DNA of 64,000 bases from Poriferisodalis sp022821985 (GTDB taxonomy: Bacteria > Actinomycetota > Acidimicrobiia > Acidimicrobiales > Poriferisodalaceae), in the NCBI RefSeq assembly GCF_965219595.1, contig NZ_OZ244781.1, forward strand, positions 3,615,502 to 3,679,501, written 5' to 3'. The notes under the pieces were generated by a model. The model was not told the origin of the DNA. It worked only from the letters and a program-made list of their open reading frames with translations, and made no database searches. A program made the translations under genes and the position numbers. Positions 15,646 through 23,069 of this stretch are shown one piece after another (position 1 is the stretch's first letter; every line of letters begins with the position of its first letter).

Positions 15646-17271
15646 ATGACCGCAGCCGCCAACGGCGCTCCGGCGCAGCCGAATGTGCTGTTCATCATCA
15701 CCGACCAGCAGCGCGCCGATCACACCGGCTTCGGCGGCAACGAGGTGGTACGCACGCCCAACCTCGACGCGCTGGCGGCCCGGGGAATGGTGTTCGACAA
15801 CGCCTGGGTGGCCAATCCGATTTGCATGCCGAACCGCTCCACGATCATGACCGGGCGCATGCCCAGCGCGCACGGCGTGGTCTTCAACGACCGGTCGCTC
15901 GAGCCGGGCGCCAACACCCACGTCCGGCAGTTCCGTGCAGCGGGCTATCGCACGGCGCTCATCGGCAAGTCGCACCTGCAGCACGGAATGTCGCGTAACG
16001 CGGTGTTACCGACAGGTGCACCCGCCGGCGCAGTCGACCAGTACTGGCCGACCGGCTGGGACACGCTCGAAGATGCAGAGCGCTACGTGAACGGAGCGCC
16101 CGAATTCCCCGACAGCTTCTACGGATTCGAACACGTCGAGCTGGCCATCGACCACGGCGCACGGGTCAGCGGTCATCATCTGCAGTGGGCACTCGATCGC
16201 GGAGGCCGCCTTGAAGACCTCATGGTGCCGTTGACCGCGGAGTCACCGGCCCGCCGCCGCTCGGAACGCTGGTGGCAGGTGTACGAACCGCCCTACGGGC
16301 CGGAGCTGCACTCCACGACGTTCGTCGCCGAGCGCACGATCGCCTTCATCGAAGACGCAGTCAATCAAGGCGGACCGTGGCTGGCGTGGGCCTCCTTTCC
16401 CGACCCGCACCACCCGATGACGCCGCCCGGCGAGTGGTTCGACCGCCACCGTGCCGACGACATGGAAGTGCCCGTCTCGGTCGACGACGCCTTGGAGGGT
16501 GCCCCTCAATATGTGCAGCACATCAGCCGGCTACACCCGAGCAAACAGCGCGGCTGGGTCACGCCCTGCGGCGTGGCCGGCGACCACCAGATGCTGCGCG
16601 AGGCCCTAGCGGCCACCTACGGGATGATCGAGATGATCGATGACGGCATCGGCCAGATCCTGGCTGCGCTCGACCGGCTCGGTCAGGCCGGCAACACCAT
16701 CATCGTGTTCACCAGCGACCACGGCGACATGATGGGCGACCACGGGCTGATGCTGAAGGGATTCATGCACTACCGCGGCACCCTTGCAGTGCCGTATGTC
16801 ATCGTCGACCCGCGGCGCTCGCCGGGCCGCACCCAATCGCCGGCCGGCAGCATCGACTTGGGGCCGACGCTGCTGGACCTTGCCGATCTGCCCGGCTACG
16901 ACGGCATCGGAGGCCGCAGCCTCGTGCCCATCCTGGACGACCCCGCGGCGTCTGTGCGTGACGATGTGCTCATCGAAGACGATTTCCCGGGAGCGCTCGC
17001 CTTGGACATCCTGACCCCAGTGAAGACCCGCACGCTCGTCACCGCGGATCTGCGCCTCACCCGCCACAGCGATGGCTCTGAGCAGCTCTTCGACACAGCG
17101 GCCGATCCCGACGAGGTAGCCCCGCTCGGCCACAGCGACCCGGCACGTCGTGCCGAGATGTACGAACGCCTGGCTGCTGCCCTCATGGAAGCTGACGACA
17201 TCGCCCGCGGCATGCCTGTGCACGCGCCCTCTGCCTCGCCAAACGGGAGCGAATCCTCCTTTCGGGCATAG
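15646..17271 (+). CDS. Sulfatase / alkaline phosphatase superfamily hydrolase
   Basis: The 541-residue protein begins with QPNVLFIITDQQRADH (metal-binding Asp20 and neighbours), then NPICMPNRSTIMTGRMPSAHG and, near the middle, FTSDHGDMMGDHGL, the second metal motif. The nucleophile motif is C60-M-P-N-R: it keeps the CxPxR core that formylglycine-generating enzyme recognises but has Asn where most sulfatases have Ser or Ala. A sulfatase or phosphonate monoester hydrolase is expected. There is no signal peptide, so it is probably cytoplasmic. No FGE gene is in the window. Confidence 0.87.
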   Translation: MTAAANGAPAQPNVLFIITDQQRADHTGFGGNEVVRTPNLDALAARGMVFDNAWVANPICMPNRSTIMTGRMPSAHGVVFNDRSLEPGANTHVRQFRAAGYRTALIGKSHLQHGMSRNAVLPTGAPAGAVDQYWPTGWDTLEDAERYVNGAPEFPDSFYGFEHVELAIDHGARVSGHHLQWALDRGGRLEDLMVPLTAESPARRRSERWWQVYEPPYGPELHSTTFVAERTIAFIEDAVNQGGPWLAWASFPDPHHPMTPPGEWFDRHRADDMEVPVSVDDALEGAPQYVQHISRLHPSKQRGWVTPCGVAGDHQMLREALAATYGMIEMIDDGIGQILAALDRLGQAGNTIIVFTSDHGDMMGDHGLMLKGFMHYRGTLAVPYVIVDPRRSPGRTQSPAGSIDLGPTLLDLADLPGYDGIGGRSLVPILDDPAASVRDDVLIEDDFPGALALDILTPVKTRTLVTADLRLTRHSDGSEQLFDTAADPDEVAPLGHSDPARRAEMYERLAAALMEADDIARGMPVHAPSASPNGSESSFRA

Positions 17272-17282
17272 CCTGCGACGCC

Positions 17283-18128
17283 ATGCCGACCGACACCCTC
17301 GTCATGGATCACGTTGCCGTGGTCAGCGAACGCGCTTGGGACAACGTGATCCGATACAGCCGCGACCTGGGCGGTCGCTGGATCGGCGGCCCCGACAACG
17401 ACCCCGCGTCGCAGGCAGGCGACGATTTCTACTTCTGCCAGGTGTCGTTCGACGGCGGCGCAAGGGTCGAGATCCTCGAACCGCTCGAGCACCCCGGCAG
17501 CGATTTCCTGCACCGCTTCCTGGCCCGCAACGGCCCTGGGCCGCACCACTTCACCTTCAAGACGCCCGACTTCGTCGACACCGTCGGTGCGCTCGGCGAC
17601 GCCGGCTACAACGTCATCGGGGTCAACGAAGAGAACCCGCTGTGGAAGGAAGCGTTCCTCCACCCCAAGGACAGCTGGGGCATGGTCATCCAGATCGCTT
17701 GGGCGGGCGGCGAAGGCTGGGACGACGCCCCGCCCCTGCCGCCCACTCGCCACGGGCGGTCCACATCGTTGGCGACCGTGGTCCACTTGACGTCCGATGT
17801 ACAGGCCGCGGCCGCGCTGTTCCGAGGACCGCTGGGCATGGAGCAGACCGACGAGTGGAAAGACCCCAACGTCGGAACCGGGGTGGACCTGCGCTCAGGC
17901 CCGTGGAACCTCAAGCTCATCCAGCCAACCGACGCCAACCTGGCCCACTGGATGGGCAACCGGCCGGGCCGCCTGCAGCTCCTGCACTTCCAGCTCGACG
18001 ACCCCGGCTTGGTTCCGGGCGCGCAACGGGTGGGCGTGTGCGGCGGAGGCGAGCAGCAGGACGCGATGTTCATCGTGCCGCCCGAGAACAACCTAGGCGT
18101 GCGTCTCATGCTCACGGAGCACGACTGA
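17283..18128 (+). CDS. VOC (glyoxalase/extradiol dioxygenase fold) protein, two modules
   Basis: The 281-residue protein contains two VOC halves. The first runs from MDHVAVVSERAWDNVIRY to HHFTFKTPDFVDTV and HPKDSWGMVIQIAW. The second begins STSLATVVHLTSDVQAAAALF and ends FIVPPENNLGVRLMLTEHD. Possible metal ligands are His10, the GPHHF histidines near 82-83 and Glu/Gln residues near the ends of each half. The enzyme type (epimerase, glyoxalase or dioxygenase) cannot be told. It lies 11 nt after the sulfatase, so it is probably in the same transcript, and converges on the J-domain gene with a 6-nt gap. Confidence 0.75.
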   Translation: MPTDTLVMDHVAVVSERAWDNVIRYSRDLGGRWIGGPDNDPASQAGDDFYFCQVSFDGGARVEILEPLEHPGSDFLHRFLARNGPGPHHFTFKTPDFVDTVGALGDAGYNVIGVNEENPLWKEAFLHPKDSWGMVIQIAWAGGEGWDDAPPLPPTRHGRSTSLATVVHLTSDVQAAAALFRGPLGMEQTDEWKDPNVGTGVDLRSGPWNLKLIQPTDANLAHWMGNRPGRLQLLHFQLDDPGLVPGAQRVGVCGGGEQQDAMFIVPPENNLGVRLMLTEHD

Positions 18129-18134
18129 CAGCAA

Positions 18135-18902
18135 CTACTCCGCAGCAGGCGGCTCCCAGCGGTCTACGGGCACCAGGCAGAGGCGGCGTCCAGCGATCGG
18201 GGCTGGGTGGGCGGTGGCATCAGGATGACGGCAGCGGTCGCTGGCGGACGTTGTGATGATCTCATCAAGCACGCCGTCGGTCTGCGGCCAGTCGCACCCG
18301 ACCGTGAACAGCGTGCCATCGGGATCAAACCAGAAGCACTCCCCCACCTCGAGCGCCGCAACCCTCGACTGATCGACGTTGTCGCTGGCGGTCATGTAGG
18401 CGCTGGCCACGAAGATCACCAGGCCCACCACAGCGATCGCCAGCCACGGCAGCACCCGCACCACCATCGCCGCACTGCGGTGGCGGACCACGAAGCCGCC
18501 TGGGCCGCCTGGCTCAACCGTGGCGCCGCTGCGTTCGTGAGCCCACGGATCACCCAGATCAGGCTCATGCGGCTCGGTTCCCGTGCTCGATGTCGGCCGG
18601 GCAGTGGGCGCCGCTCCGGCGGCATGGTCACCAGCGGCGGCGCCTGTTGGCCGACTGCGGGCCTCCAGTTCGGCTCGCTCGGCGTCGTAGGAGCGGCGCG
18701 TTTCGGCGGAACCGAGCACGCGCCACGCTTCGTTCACTGACCGCATCCGGCTGTCGGAACGCTCGCTCTGGGCCTCTGTGACATCACCACGCTGATCGGG
18801 ATGATTGGCCCGCGCCGCTCGGATCCACGCTCGCCGTATCGCGGCGGTGTCGGCGTCCGGGCGTACTCCCAGCGTCGCGTAATGATCGGGCAGTTGGGCC
18901 AC
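18135..18902 (-). CDS. Membrane-anchored J-domain protein with extracytoplasmic four-Cys domain
   Basis: Residues 5-75 form a J domain (DHYATLGVRPDADTAAIRRA, HPD at 34-36, NEAWRVLG). A low-complexity Ala/Thr/Pro linker follows to about 140. One membrane helix (about 145-170, VLPWLAIAVVGLVIFVASAY) leads to a C-terminal domain with four cysteines (189, 203, 224, 242). The start of that domain, LEVGECFWFDPDG then TVGCDWP, resembles the septum-formation family (VGDCF, then VPC.PH), which is only a pattern match. The J domain would face the cytoplasm and recruit a DnaK-type chaperone. The GTG start at 18902 follows GGAGG. Confidence 0.8.
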   Translation of the reverse strand: MAQLPDHYATLGVRPDADTAAIRRAWIRAARANHPDQRGDVTEAQSERSDSRMRSVNEAWRVLGSAETRRSYDAERAELEARSRPTGAAAGDHAAGAAPTARPTSSTGTEPHEPDLGDPWAHERSGATVEPGGPGGFVVRHRSAAMVVRVLPWLAIAVVGLVIFVASAYMTASDNVDQSRVAALEVGECFWFDPDGTLFTVGCDWPQTDGVLDEIITTSASDRCRHPDATAHPAPIAGRRLCLVPVDRWEPPAAE

Positions 18903-19060
18903 TGGTGGCCTCCTACCGGTGACGCTACTGCTGGCTGTCGAGCGCTACGCCGCTGCTCGGGACCCCTGTGCCCGTCCACCGACCCGGCCTCGCGACAACC
19001 CCGTTCGCTAACGTCGCGTCCCGTTCACCCCGCAGTTCCCGACCACGAGGTCGCATCGCC

Positions 19061-20539
19061 ATGACGAACAGCCAGATCGATCCCCGCACCCCCGTTCTTG
19101 TGGGCGCTGGACAGTTCAAGCAGCGCCCTGAGGTTCCTGTCGAGGCGCTCGAACCAGTCGCCATGATGGCCGAGGCACTGGCCGCGGCTGCGCAAGATGC
19201 TGGCGCGCCGACACTGACCTGCCGGGCCACGCACACCTGGGTCGTAAAGGGCGCCTGGCCGTATTCCGACCCGGCCGCGTTGCTCAACGAGCGCTTCGGG
19301 GCCACAGGCAAAACCGGACTCTCCACCGACGGCGGCAACACACCGCAGTCGCTGGTGAATGAAGCCTGCCAACGCATCAGCGCCGGCGACGCCGACATCG
19401 TGCTGATCGCCGGAGCGGAAGGCATTTGGAGCCGACGCCGGGCGCGTCGGGCAGACCAGCGCATTCCCTACACCGACCAGACCGATGTGCGGCCCGACGA
19501 ATATCTCGGCAAAGACGTCGTGATGAACAACAAGGTGGAAGCCGAACGCGGCCTGAGGGACCCGATCTGCCTCTACCCGGTCTTCGAGTCGGCCTTTCGG
19601 GCGTCGCGCGGCGAGTCGATGGACGGCCATCGCGACCGCGTTGCCGCGATGTGGGAGAAGTTCAACCAGGCAGCAGTGGCCAACCCGTACTCATGGGTGC
19701 GAACGCCCATGACGGCAGAGGAGATCCGCAACCCGAGCCCCGGCAACCGGCTCGTCGGCTTCCCCTACACGAAGTCGATGAACTCCAACTGGGATCTCGA
19801 CTTGGCCGCCGCGCTCATCATGTGCTCCGCGGAGGCGGCGACGGCCGCAGGGGTGCCCACCGACCGCTGGGTATTCCCCCATGCCGGCACGGACGGGCGC
19901 GACACCGACTTCGTGTCCAACCGGGGCGATCTGCACAGCTCCCCCGCCATCCGGGTGGCGGGCCGGCGGGCGATGGAGCTGGCAGGCGTGGACGTTGACG
20001 ACATCGACTACGTCGACCTGTACTCGTGCTTTCCCTCTGCGGTGCAGATCTCTGCCACCGAGCTGGGCCTCGGACTGGAGCGCGACCTGACGCTCACCGG
20101 CGGGCTCACCTTCGCCGGCGGACCGCTCAACAACTACGTCACCCACTCCATCGCCACGATGGCCAACACGCTGCGCGAGAACCCGGGCAGCATCGGGCTC
20201 TGCTCGGCGAACGGCGGCTACCTCACCAAGCATGCGTTCGGCATCTACTCGACCTCGCCGCCCTCCGACGGCTTCCGCCACGAAGACTGCCAGCACGAAA
20301 TCGACCAGTTCCCGTCGGTCGAGTTGGATGACGACTACAGCGGCGACGCCACCATCGAGGCCTACACCGTCATGCACGGCCGGGAGGCGCCCGAAGTGGC
20401 CTTGGCAGCGGTGCGGACGCCGAACGGGCGGCAGTGGGCCCGCTGCAGCGACCCATCGCTCATGGACGAGATGACCCAGACCGAGTTCATCGGCACCGAC
20501 GTGGTCGTCAGCGACTCCTTCGAGTTCGCACCGGCCTGA
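19061..20539 (+). CDS. Thiolase-like acyltransferase without the standard nucleophilic Cys
   Basis: The 492-residue protein has the thiolase layout: PVLVGAGQFKQR, DADIVLIAGAEG, DDIDYVDLYSCFPSAVQI, GLTFAGGPLNNYVTHSIATM and GSIGLCSANGGYLTKHAFGI. Where biosynthetic and degradative thiolases carry the acyl-accepting CSSG cysteine, this protein has STDGGNTPQSL (89-99). The GHP histidine is replaced by VTHS, while the C-terminal Cys (LCSANGG) remains. It may be a non-thiolytic member, such as an SCPx-like or retro-aldol subunit, which often needs a small DUF35/OB-fold partner; none is adjacent. The ATG at 19061 is chosen over an in-frame start at 18968 that precedes the conserved region. Confidence 0.78.
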   Translation: MTNSQIDPRTPVLVGAGQFKQRPEVPVEALEPVAMMAEALAAAAQDAGAPTLTCRATHTWVVKGAWPYSDPAALLNERFGATGKTGLSTDGGNTPQSLVNEACQRISAGDADIVLIAGAEGIWSRRRARRADQRIPYTDQTDVRPDEYLGKDVVMNNKVEAERGLRDPICLYPVFESAFRASRGESMDGHRDRVAAMWEKFNQAAVANPYSWVRTPMTAEEIRNPSPGNRLVGFPYTKSMNSNWDLDLAAALIMCSAEAATAAGVPTDRWVFPHAGTDGRDTDFVSNRGDLHSSPAIRVAGRRAMELAGVDVDDIDYVDLYSCFPSAVQISATELGLGLERDLTLTGGLTFAGGPLNNYVTHSIATMANTLRENPGSIGLCSANGGYLTKHAFGIYSTSPPSDGFRHEDCQHEIDQFPSVELDDDYSGDATIEAYTVMHGREAPEVALAAVRTPNGRQWARCSDPSLMDEMTQTEFIGTDVVVSDSFEFAPA

Positions 20540-20555
20540 GCGCTGGCGGGGGCAG

Positions 20556-20653
20556 GTGTCCACAAGACGCTTGCCCGATGCTCACATGTTGTCCACAAGC
20601 CGCGCCTGCAGATAGCGGCGAGCTAGGGGACTTGGCCGCCCCCTTGTGGACAG
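20556..20653. promoter_or_regulatory. Three DnaA-box-like motifs upstream of ppk1
   Basis: The gap before ppk1 holds GTGTCCACA (20556-20564), TTGTCCACA (20589-20597, identical to the actinobacterial DnaA-box consensus) and inverted TGTGGACAG (20645-20653). All three share the 10-mer TGTCCACAAG or its complement, the first two in direct and the third in inverted orientation. A possible promoter TTGTGG (20644-20649), 18 nt, TACTCT (20668-20673) overlaps the third box, so DnaA binding could affect ppk1 transcription. There is no AT-rich unwinding region or dnaA/dnaN gene here, so this is not evidence for the origin. Confidence 0.55.
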
Positions 20654-20736
20654 TGACACCGATTGCGTACTCTCACGGGCGCAGGGTGCTTCGCCCCGCT
20701 GTGCCTTGCATTGACCGCACAGGGGCTTGAGCCGTC

Positions 20737-22839
20737 ATGTCCGCCGCCAACGGGGCCCGATCACCCAAGCGCTACCTCAATCGAGAGTTGTCTTGGCTGG
20801 ACTTCAACCATCGCGTCCTGGCACTCGCGCATGATCGAGAGCTTCCGCTGCTCGAGCGCATCAGGTTCGTGGCTATCCACGCATCGAATCTCGACGAGTT
20901 CTTCCAGGTACGGGTGCCCACGGTGCTCGACTCCATCGAGGCCGGAGTGCGCCAAGCCGGCTCCGACGGGCTGACCCCGCGGGCACAGCTCAAGGGGATC
21001 CAGGCGGCCGCGGCCGAACAGCTCGGTGACGCTTCGTTGCTGTTCGAGGACGAGCTGCGACCGGCGCTCGCTGCGGAGGGGATCTCCTTCGTCGAACCCG
21101 ACGATCTCGACGCCACCAGCCGCGCCTGGGTAGCCGAGCTCTTCAGCGAGCAGGTGTTCCCGGTGCTGACCCCGCTTGCCGTTGATCCAGCTCACCCCTT
21201 TCCGTACATCTCTGACCTATCGCTGAATCTGGCCGTGTTCGTCGAGCACTCCCGCAGCGGTCCGTCGTTCGCCCGTGTGAAGGTGCCGCCGATCCTGCCG
21301 CGATTTCTGGCTCTGCCCGACGAGCACCGCTTCATCACGCTGGAATCGGTCATCGCCTGGCATCTTGACGACCTGTTCCCGGGCGTGAAGCTGCTGAGCC
21401 ACAGCACGTTCCGGGTTACCCGCGACGCTGATCTCGACATCGACGACACCGAAACCGATGACCTGCTCAAGCACATGGAGCTCGAGTTGCGCCAGCGGCG
21501 CTTCGGCGGTGCAGTGCGACTCGAGGCCGCGCCCGACCTGGGCAGTGACGCGCTGGACATGCTGACTCGCGAGCTGAAGCTGACGCACGATGACGTCTAC
21601 ACCTCGAAAGGACTGCTCGGCCTGTCGGACCTGTTCGAGCTGTACGGCATTGATCGCGACGATCTCAAGACGCCGCCCCACAATCCGCGAACACCGCTGC
21701 CGCTACGCGCCTCCACTGAAGCCAGTGCGCTGCTCGCCAGCGGCACGGCGAGCCGGCGAGGCACCGCAGAGGAGTCCGAGACCGGCGCCGACTTCTTCGA
21801 CGTGCTCAAACGCCAAGACGTCCTGGTGCATCTGCCGTACGAGTCGTTCACCACCAGCCTCGACGCGTTCATCCGCCAAGCCGCCGACGATCCGGACGTG
21901 CTCGCCATCAAGCTGACCATGTACCGGACTTCGGAGCGGACCCGACTCGTCGATTCGCTCATCCGGGCTGCGGAGCGCGGCAAGCAGGTCGTGGTGGTCG
22001 TGGAGCTGAAGGCCCGCTTCGACGAGCACGCCAACATCGAGTGGGCACGCATCCTGGAGCGCGCGGGCGTGCATGTGGCCTACGGCGTCGTTGGTCTGAA
22101 GACCCACTGCAAGCTGGCCATGGTGGTGCGGCGTGAGCCCCGGGGCATCGCCCACTACTGCTTCGTCGGCACCGGCAACTTCAACGCCGACACGGCCCGC
22201 ATCTACGAGGACTTCGGCCTGCTCACTGCCGACAGGGACTTTGCAGCCGACGTGGCCGCGCTGTTCAACTCGCTCACCGGCTACAGCCGCAAGACCGACT
22301 ACCGCAAGCTGGCCGTGGCACCCCACAGCCTCGGTCAATCGCTGGTCAAGCACATTGCAGCCGAGGCCGCCGAGCCCGATGGCCACATCTTCATGAAGAT
22401 GAACGCCATCGTCGACAGCGAGGTGATCGACGCCCTCTATGAGGCATCACGGCAGGGCTGCCGCATCGACCTCGTCGTGCGCGGCATCTGCTGCCTGGTC
22501 CCCGGCGTCGAGGGCATGAGCGAGAACATCTCGGTGCGCAGCATCGTGGGTCGCTTCCTGGAGCACAGCCGGGTGTACCGGTTCGGGAATACCGACCGGG
22601 GCTACACGATCCTGCTGGGCTCGGCCGACGCCATGCCGCGCAACCTGCGCTACCGCGTCGAGGCTCTGGCGCCCGTGGAGGAGCCTGCACTCGTCAGCGA
22701 GCTTGTTGATCTCACCGACATGTACCTCGACGACGGCATTGCTCGCTGGGAGCTCGGCAGCGATGGCGAGTGGGCCAAGCACTGCGGCACCGATCTGCAC
22801 GAATCGATGCTGAGGCTGCACGCCGACCGCCGCCCCTAG
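20737..22839 (+). CDS. ppk1: Polyphosphate kinase 1
   Basis: PPK1 reversibly transfers the ATP gamma-phosphate to inorganic polyphosphate. At 700 residues it has the family length. N-domain motif: RELSWLDFNHRVLALA. Core: DVLVHLPYESFTTS, AIKLTMYRTSERTRL, VVVVELKARFDEHANI, GLKTHCKLAMVVRRE with the autophosphorylated histidine, and HYCFVGTGNFN. C-terminal domain: KMNAIVDSEVIDALYEASRQ and RGICCLVPG, with SIVGRFLEHSRVYRFGN near the end. It stands alone (no ppx adjacent) behind the DnaA-box-like motifs. The leuA regulatory leader begins directly after its stop. Confidence 0.96.
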   Translation: MSAANGARSPKRYLNRELSWLDFNHRVLALAHDRELPLLERIRFVAIHASNLDEFFQVRVPTVLDSIEAGVRQAGSDGLTPRAQLKGIQAAAAEQLGDASLLFEDELRPALAAEGISFVEPDDLDATSRAWVAELFSEQVFPVLTPLAVDPAHPFPYISDLSLNLAVFVEHSRSGPSFARVKVPPILPRFLALPDEHRFITLESVIAWHLDDLFPGVKLLSHSTFRVTRDADLDIDDTETDDLLKHMELELRQRRFGGAVRLEAAPDLGSDALDMLTRELKLTHDDVYTSKGLLGLSDLFELYGIDRDDLKTPPHNPRTPLPLRASTEASALLASGTASRRGTAEESETGADFFDVLKRQDVLVHLPYESFTTSLDAFIRQAADDPDVLAIKLTMYRTSERTRLVDSLIRAAERGKQVVVVVELKARFDEHANIEWARILERAGVHVAYGVVGLKTHCKLAMVVRREPRGIAHYCFVGTGNFNADTARIYEDFGLLTADRDFAADVAALFNSLTGYSRKTDYRKLAVAPHSLGQSLVKHIAAEAAEPDGHIFMKMNAIVDSEVIDALYEASRQGCRIDLVVRGICCLVPGVEGMSENISVRSIVGRFLEHSRVYRFGNTDRGYTILLGSADAMPRNLRYRVEALAPVEEPALVSELVDLTDMYLDDGIARWELGSDGEWAKHCGTDLHESMLRLHADRRP

Positions 22840-22847
22840 CGCCCGTG

Positions 22848-22853
22848 TAGACT
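22848..22853 (+). promoter_or_regulatory. Candidate -10 element of the leu leader
   Basis: TAGACT fits the actinobacterial -10 pattern TANNNT and ends seven bases before the GTG of the leucine leader peptide. Transcription would then begin at or next to that GTG, making the leader mRNA leaderless. No convincing -35 is visible; the region is still ppk1 coding sequence. Confidence 0.5.
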
Positions 22854-22860
22854 GCTCTCC

Positions 22861-22923
22861 GTGATTCGCACCTCGACTCACACCCAACTGCTTTCCGCTA
22901 CCGGACTGCTCCTTCTTACCTAG
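22861..22923 (+). CDS. leuA leader peptide, attenuator-controlling
   Basis: The 20-codon frame starts with GTG and reads MIRTSTHTQLLSATGLLLLT before TAG. Six of 20 residues are leucine, four in a row (CTG CTC CTT CTT at 22906-22917) just ahead of the stop. It sits between ppk1 and leuA, has no Shine-Dalgarno and probably begins the mRNA. A hairpin starts in its stop codon and a terminator follows. This is the layout of ribosome-mediated attenuation: uncharged tRNA-Leu stalls the ribosome at the Leu run and alters downstream folding, so leuA is read when leucine is scarce. Leu leaders before leuA are known in actinobacteria. Confidence 0.85.
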   Translation: MIRTSTHTQLLSATGLLLLT

Positions 22924-22947
22924 GCGAGGACCGCACAGGTCCTCGCC
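22923..22947 (+). promoter_or_regulatory. leu attenuator stem 1
   Basis: GGCGAGGACC (22923-22932), loop GCACA, GGTCCTCGCC (22938-22947) is a perfect 10-bp stem that begins at the G of the leader TAG. A ribosome stalled on the Leu codons would cover its left arm. AGGCGAGGA (22922-22930) can instead pair with TCCTGCGCCT (22953-22962) with one bulge, which would break the terminator stem. Confidence 0.75.
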
Positions 22948-22948
22948 C

Positions 22949-22981
22949 AACCTCCTGCGCCTCCGGGCCAGGGGGTTTTTT
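22949..22981 (+). terminator. leu attenuator intrinsic terminator
   Basis: AACCTCCTG (22949-22957) pairs with CAGGGGGTT (22969-22977) over nine positions including one T-G wobble, around an 11-nt loop. A run of six T (22976-22981) follows. It lies 88 nt before leuA and is the expected terminator of the leucine attenuator. Confidence 0.8.
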
Positions 22982-23069
22982 CGTGGCCCGAACACGACCG
23001 ATCCACCCGAAACCGACCGATCCGATTTCCCAGAACCCCAATCGACCGCCCCAACCGCAGGAGATTCCC

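Noticed and set aside
18968..19060. N-terminal extension of the thiolase-like protein
   Set aside because: The extra 31 residues are Arg/Pro-rich, lie in the divergent promoter gap and precede the conserved PVLVGAGQ start; the ATG at 19061 has GAGG upstream.
20556..20653. Chromosomal replication origin
   Set aside because: Three DnaA-like boxes occur, but no AT-rich unwinding region, no dnaA, dnaN or rpmH neighbours and only a 197-bp gap.
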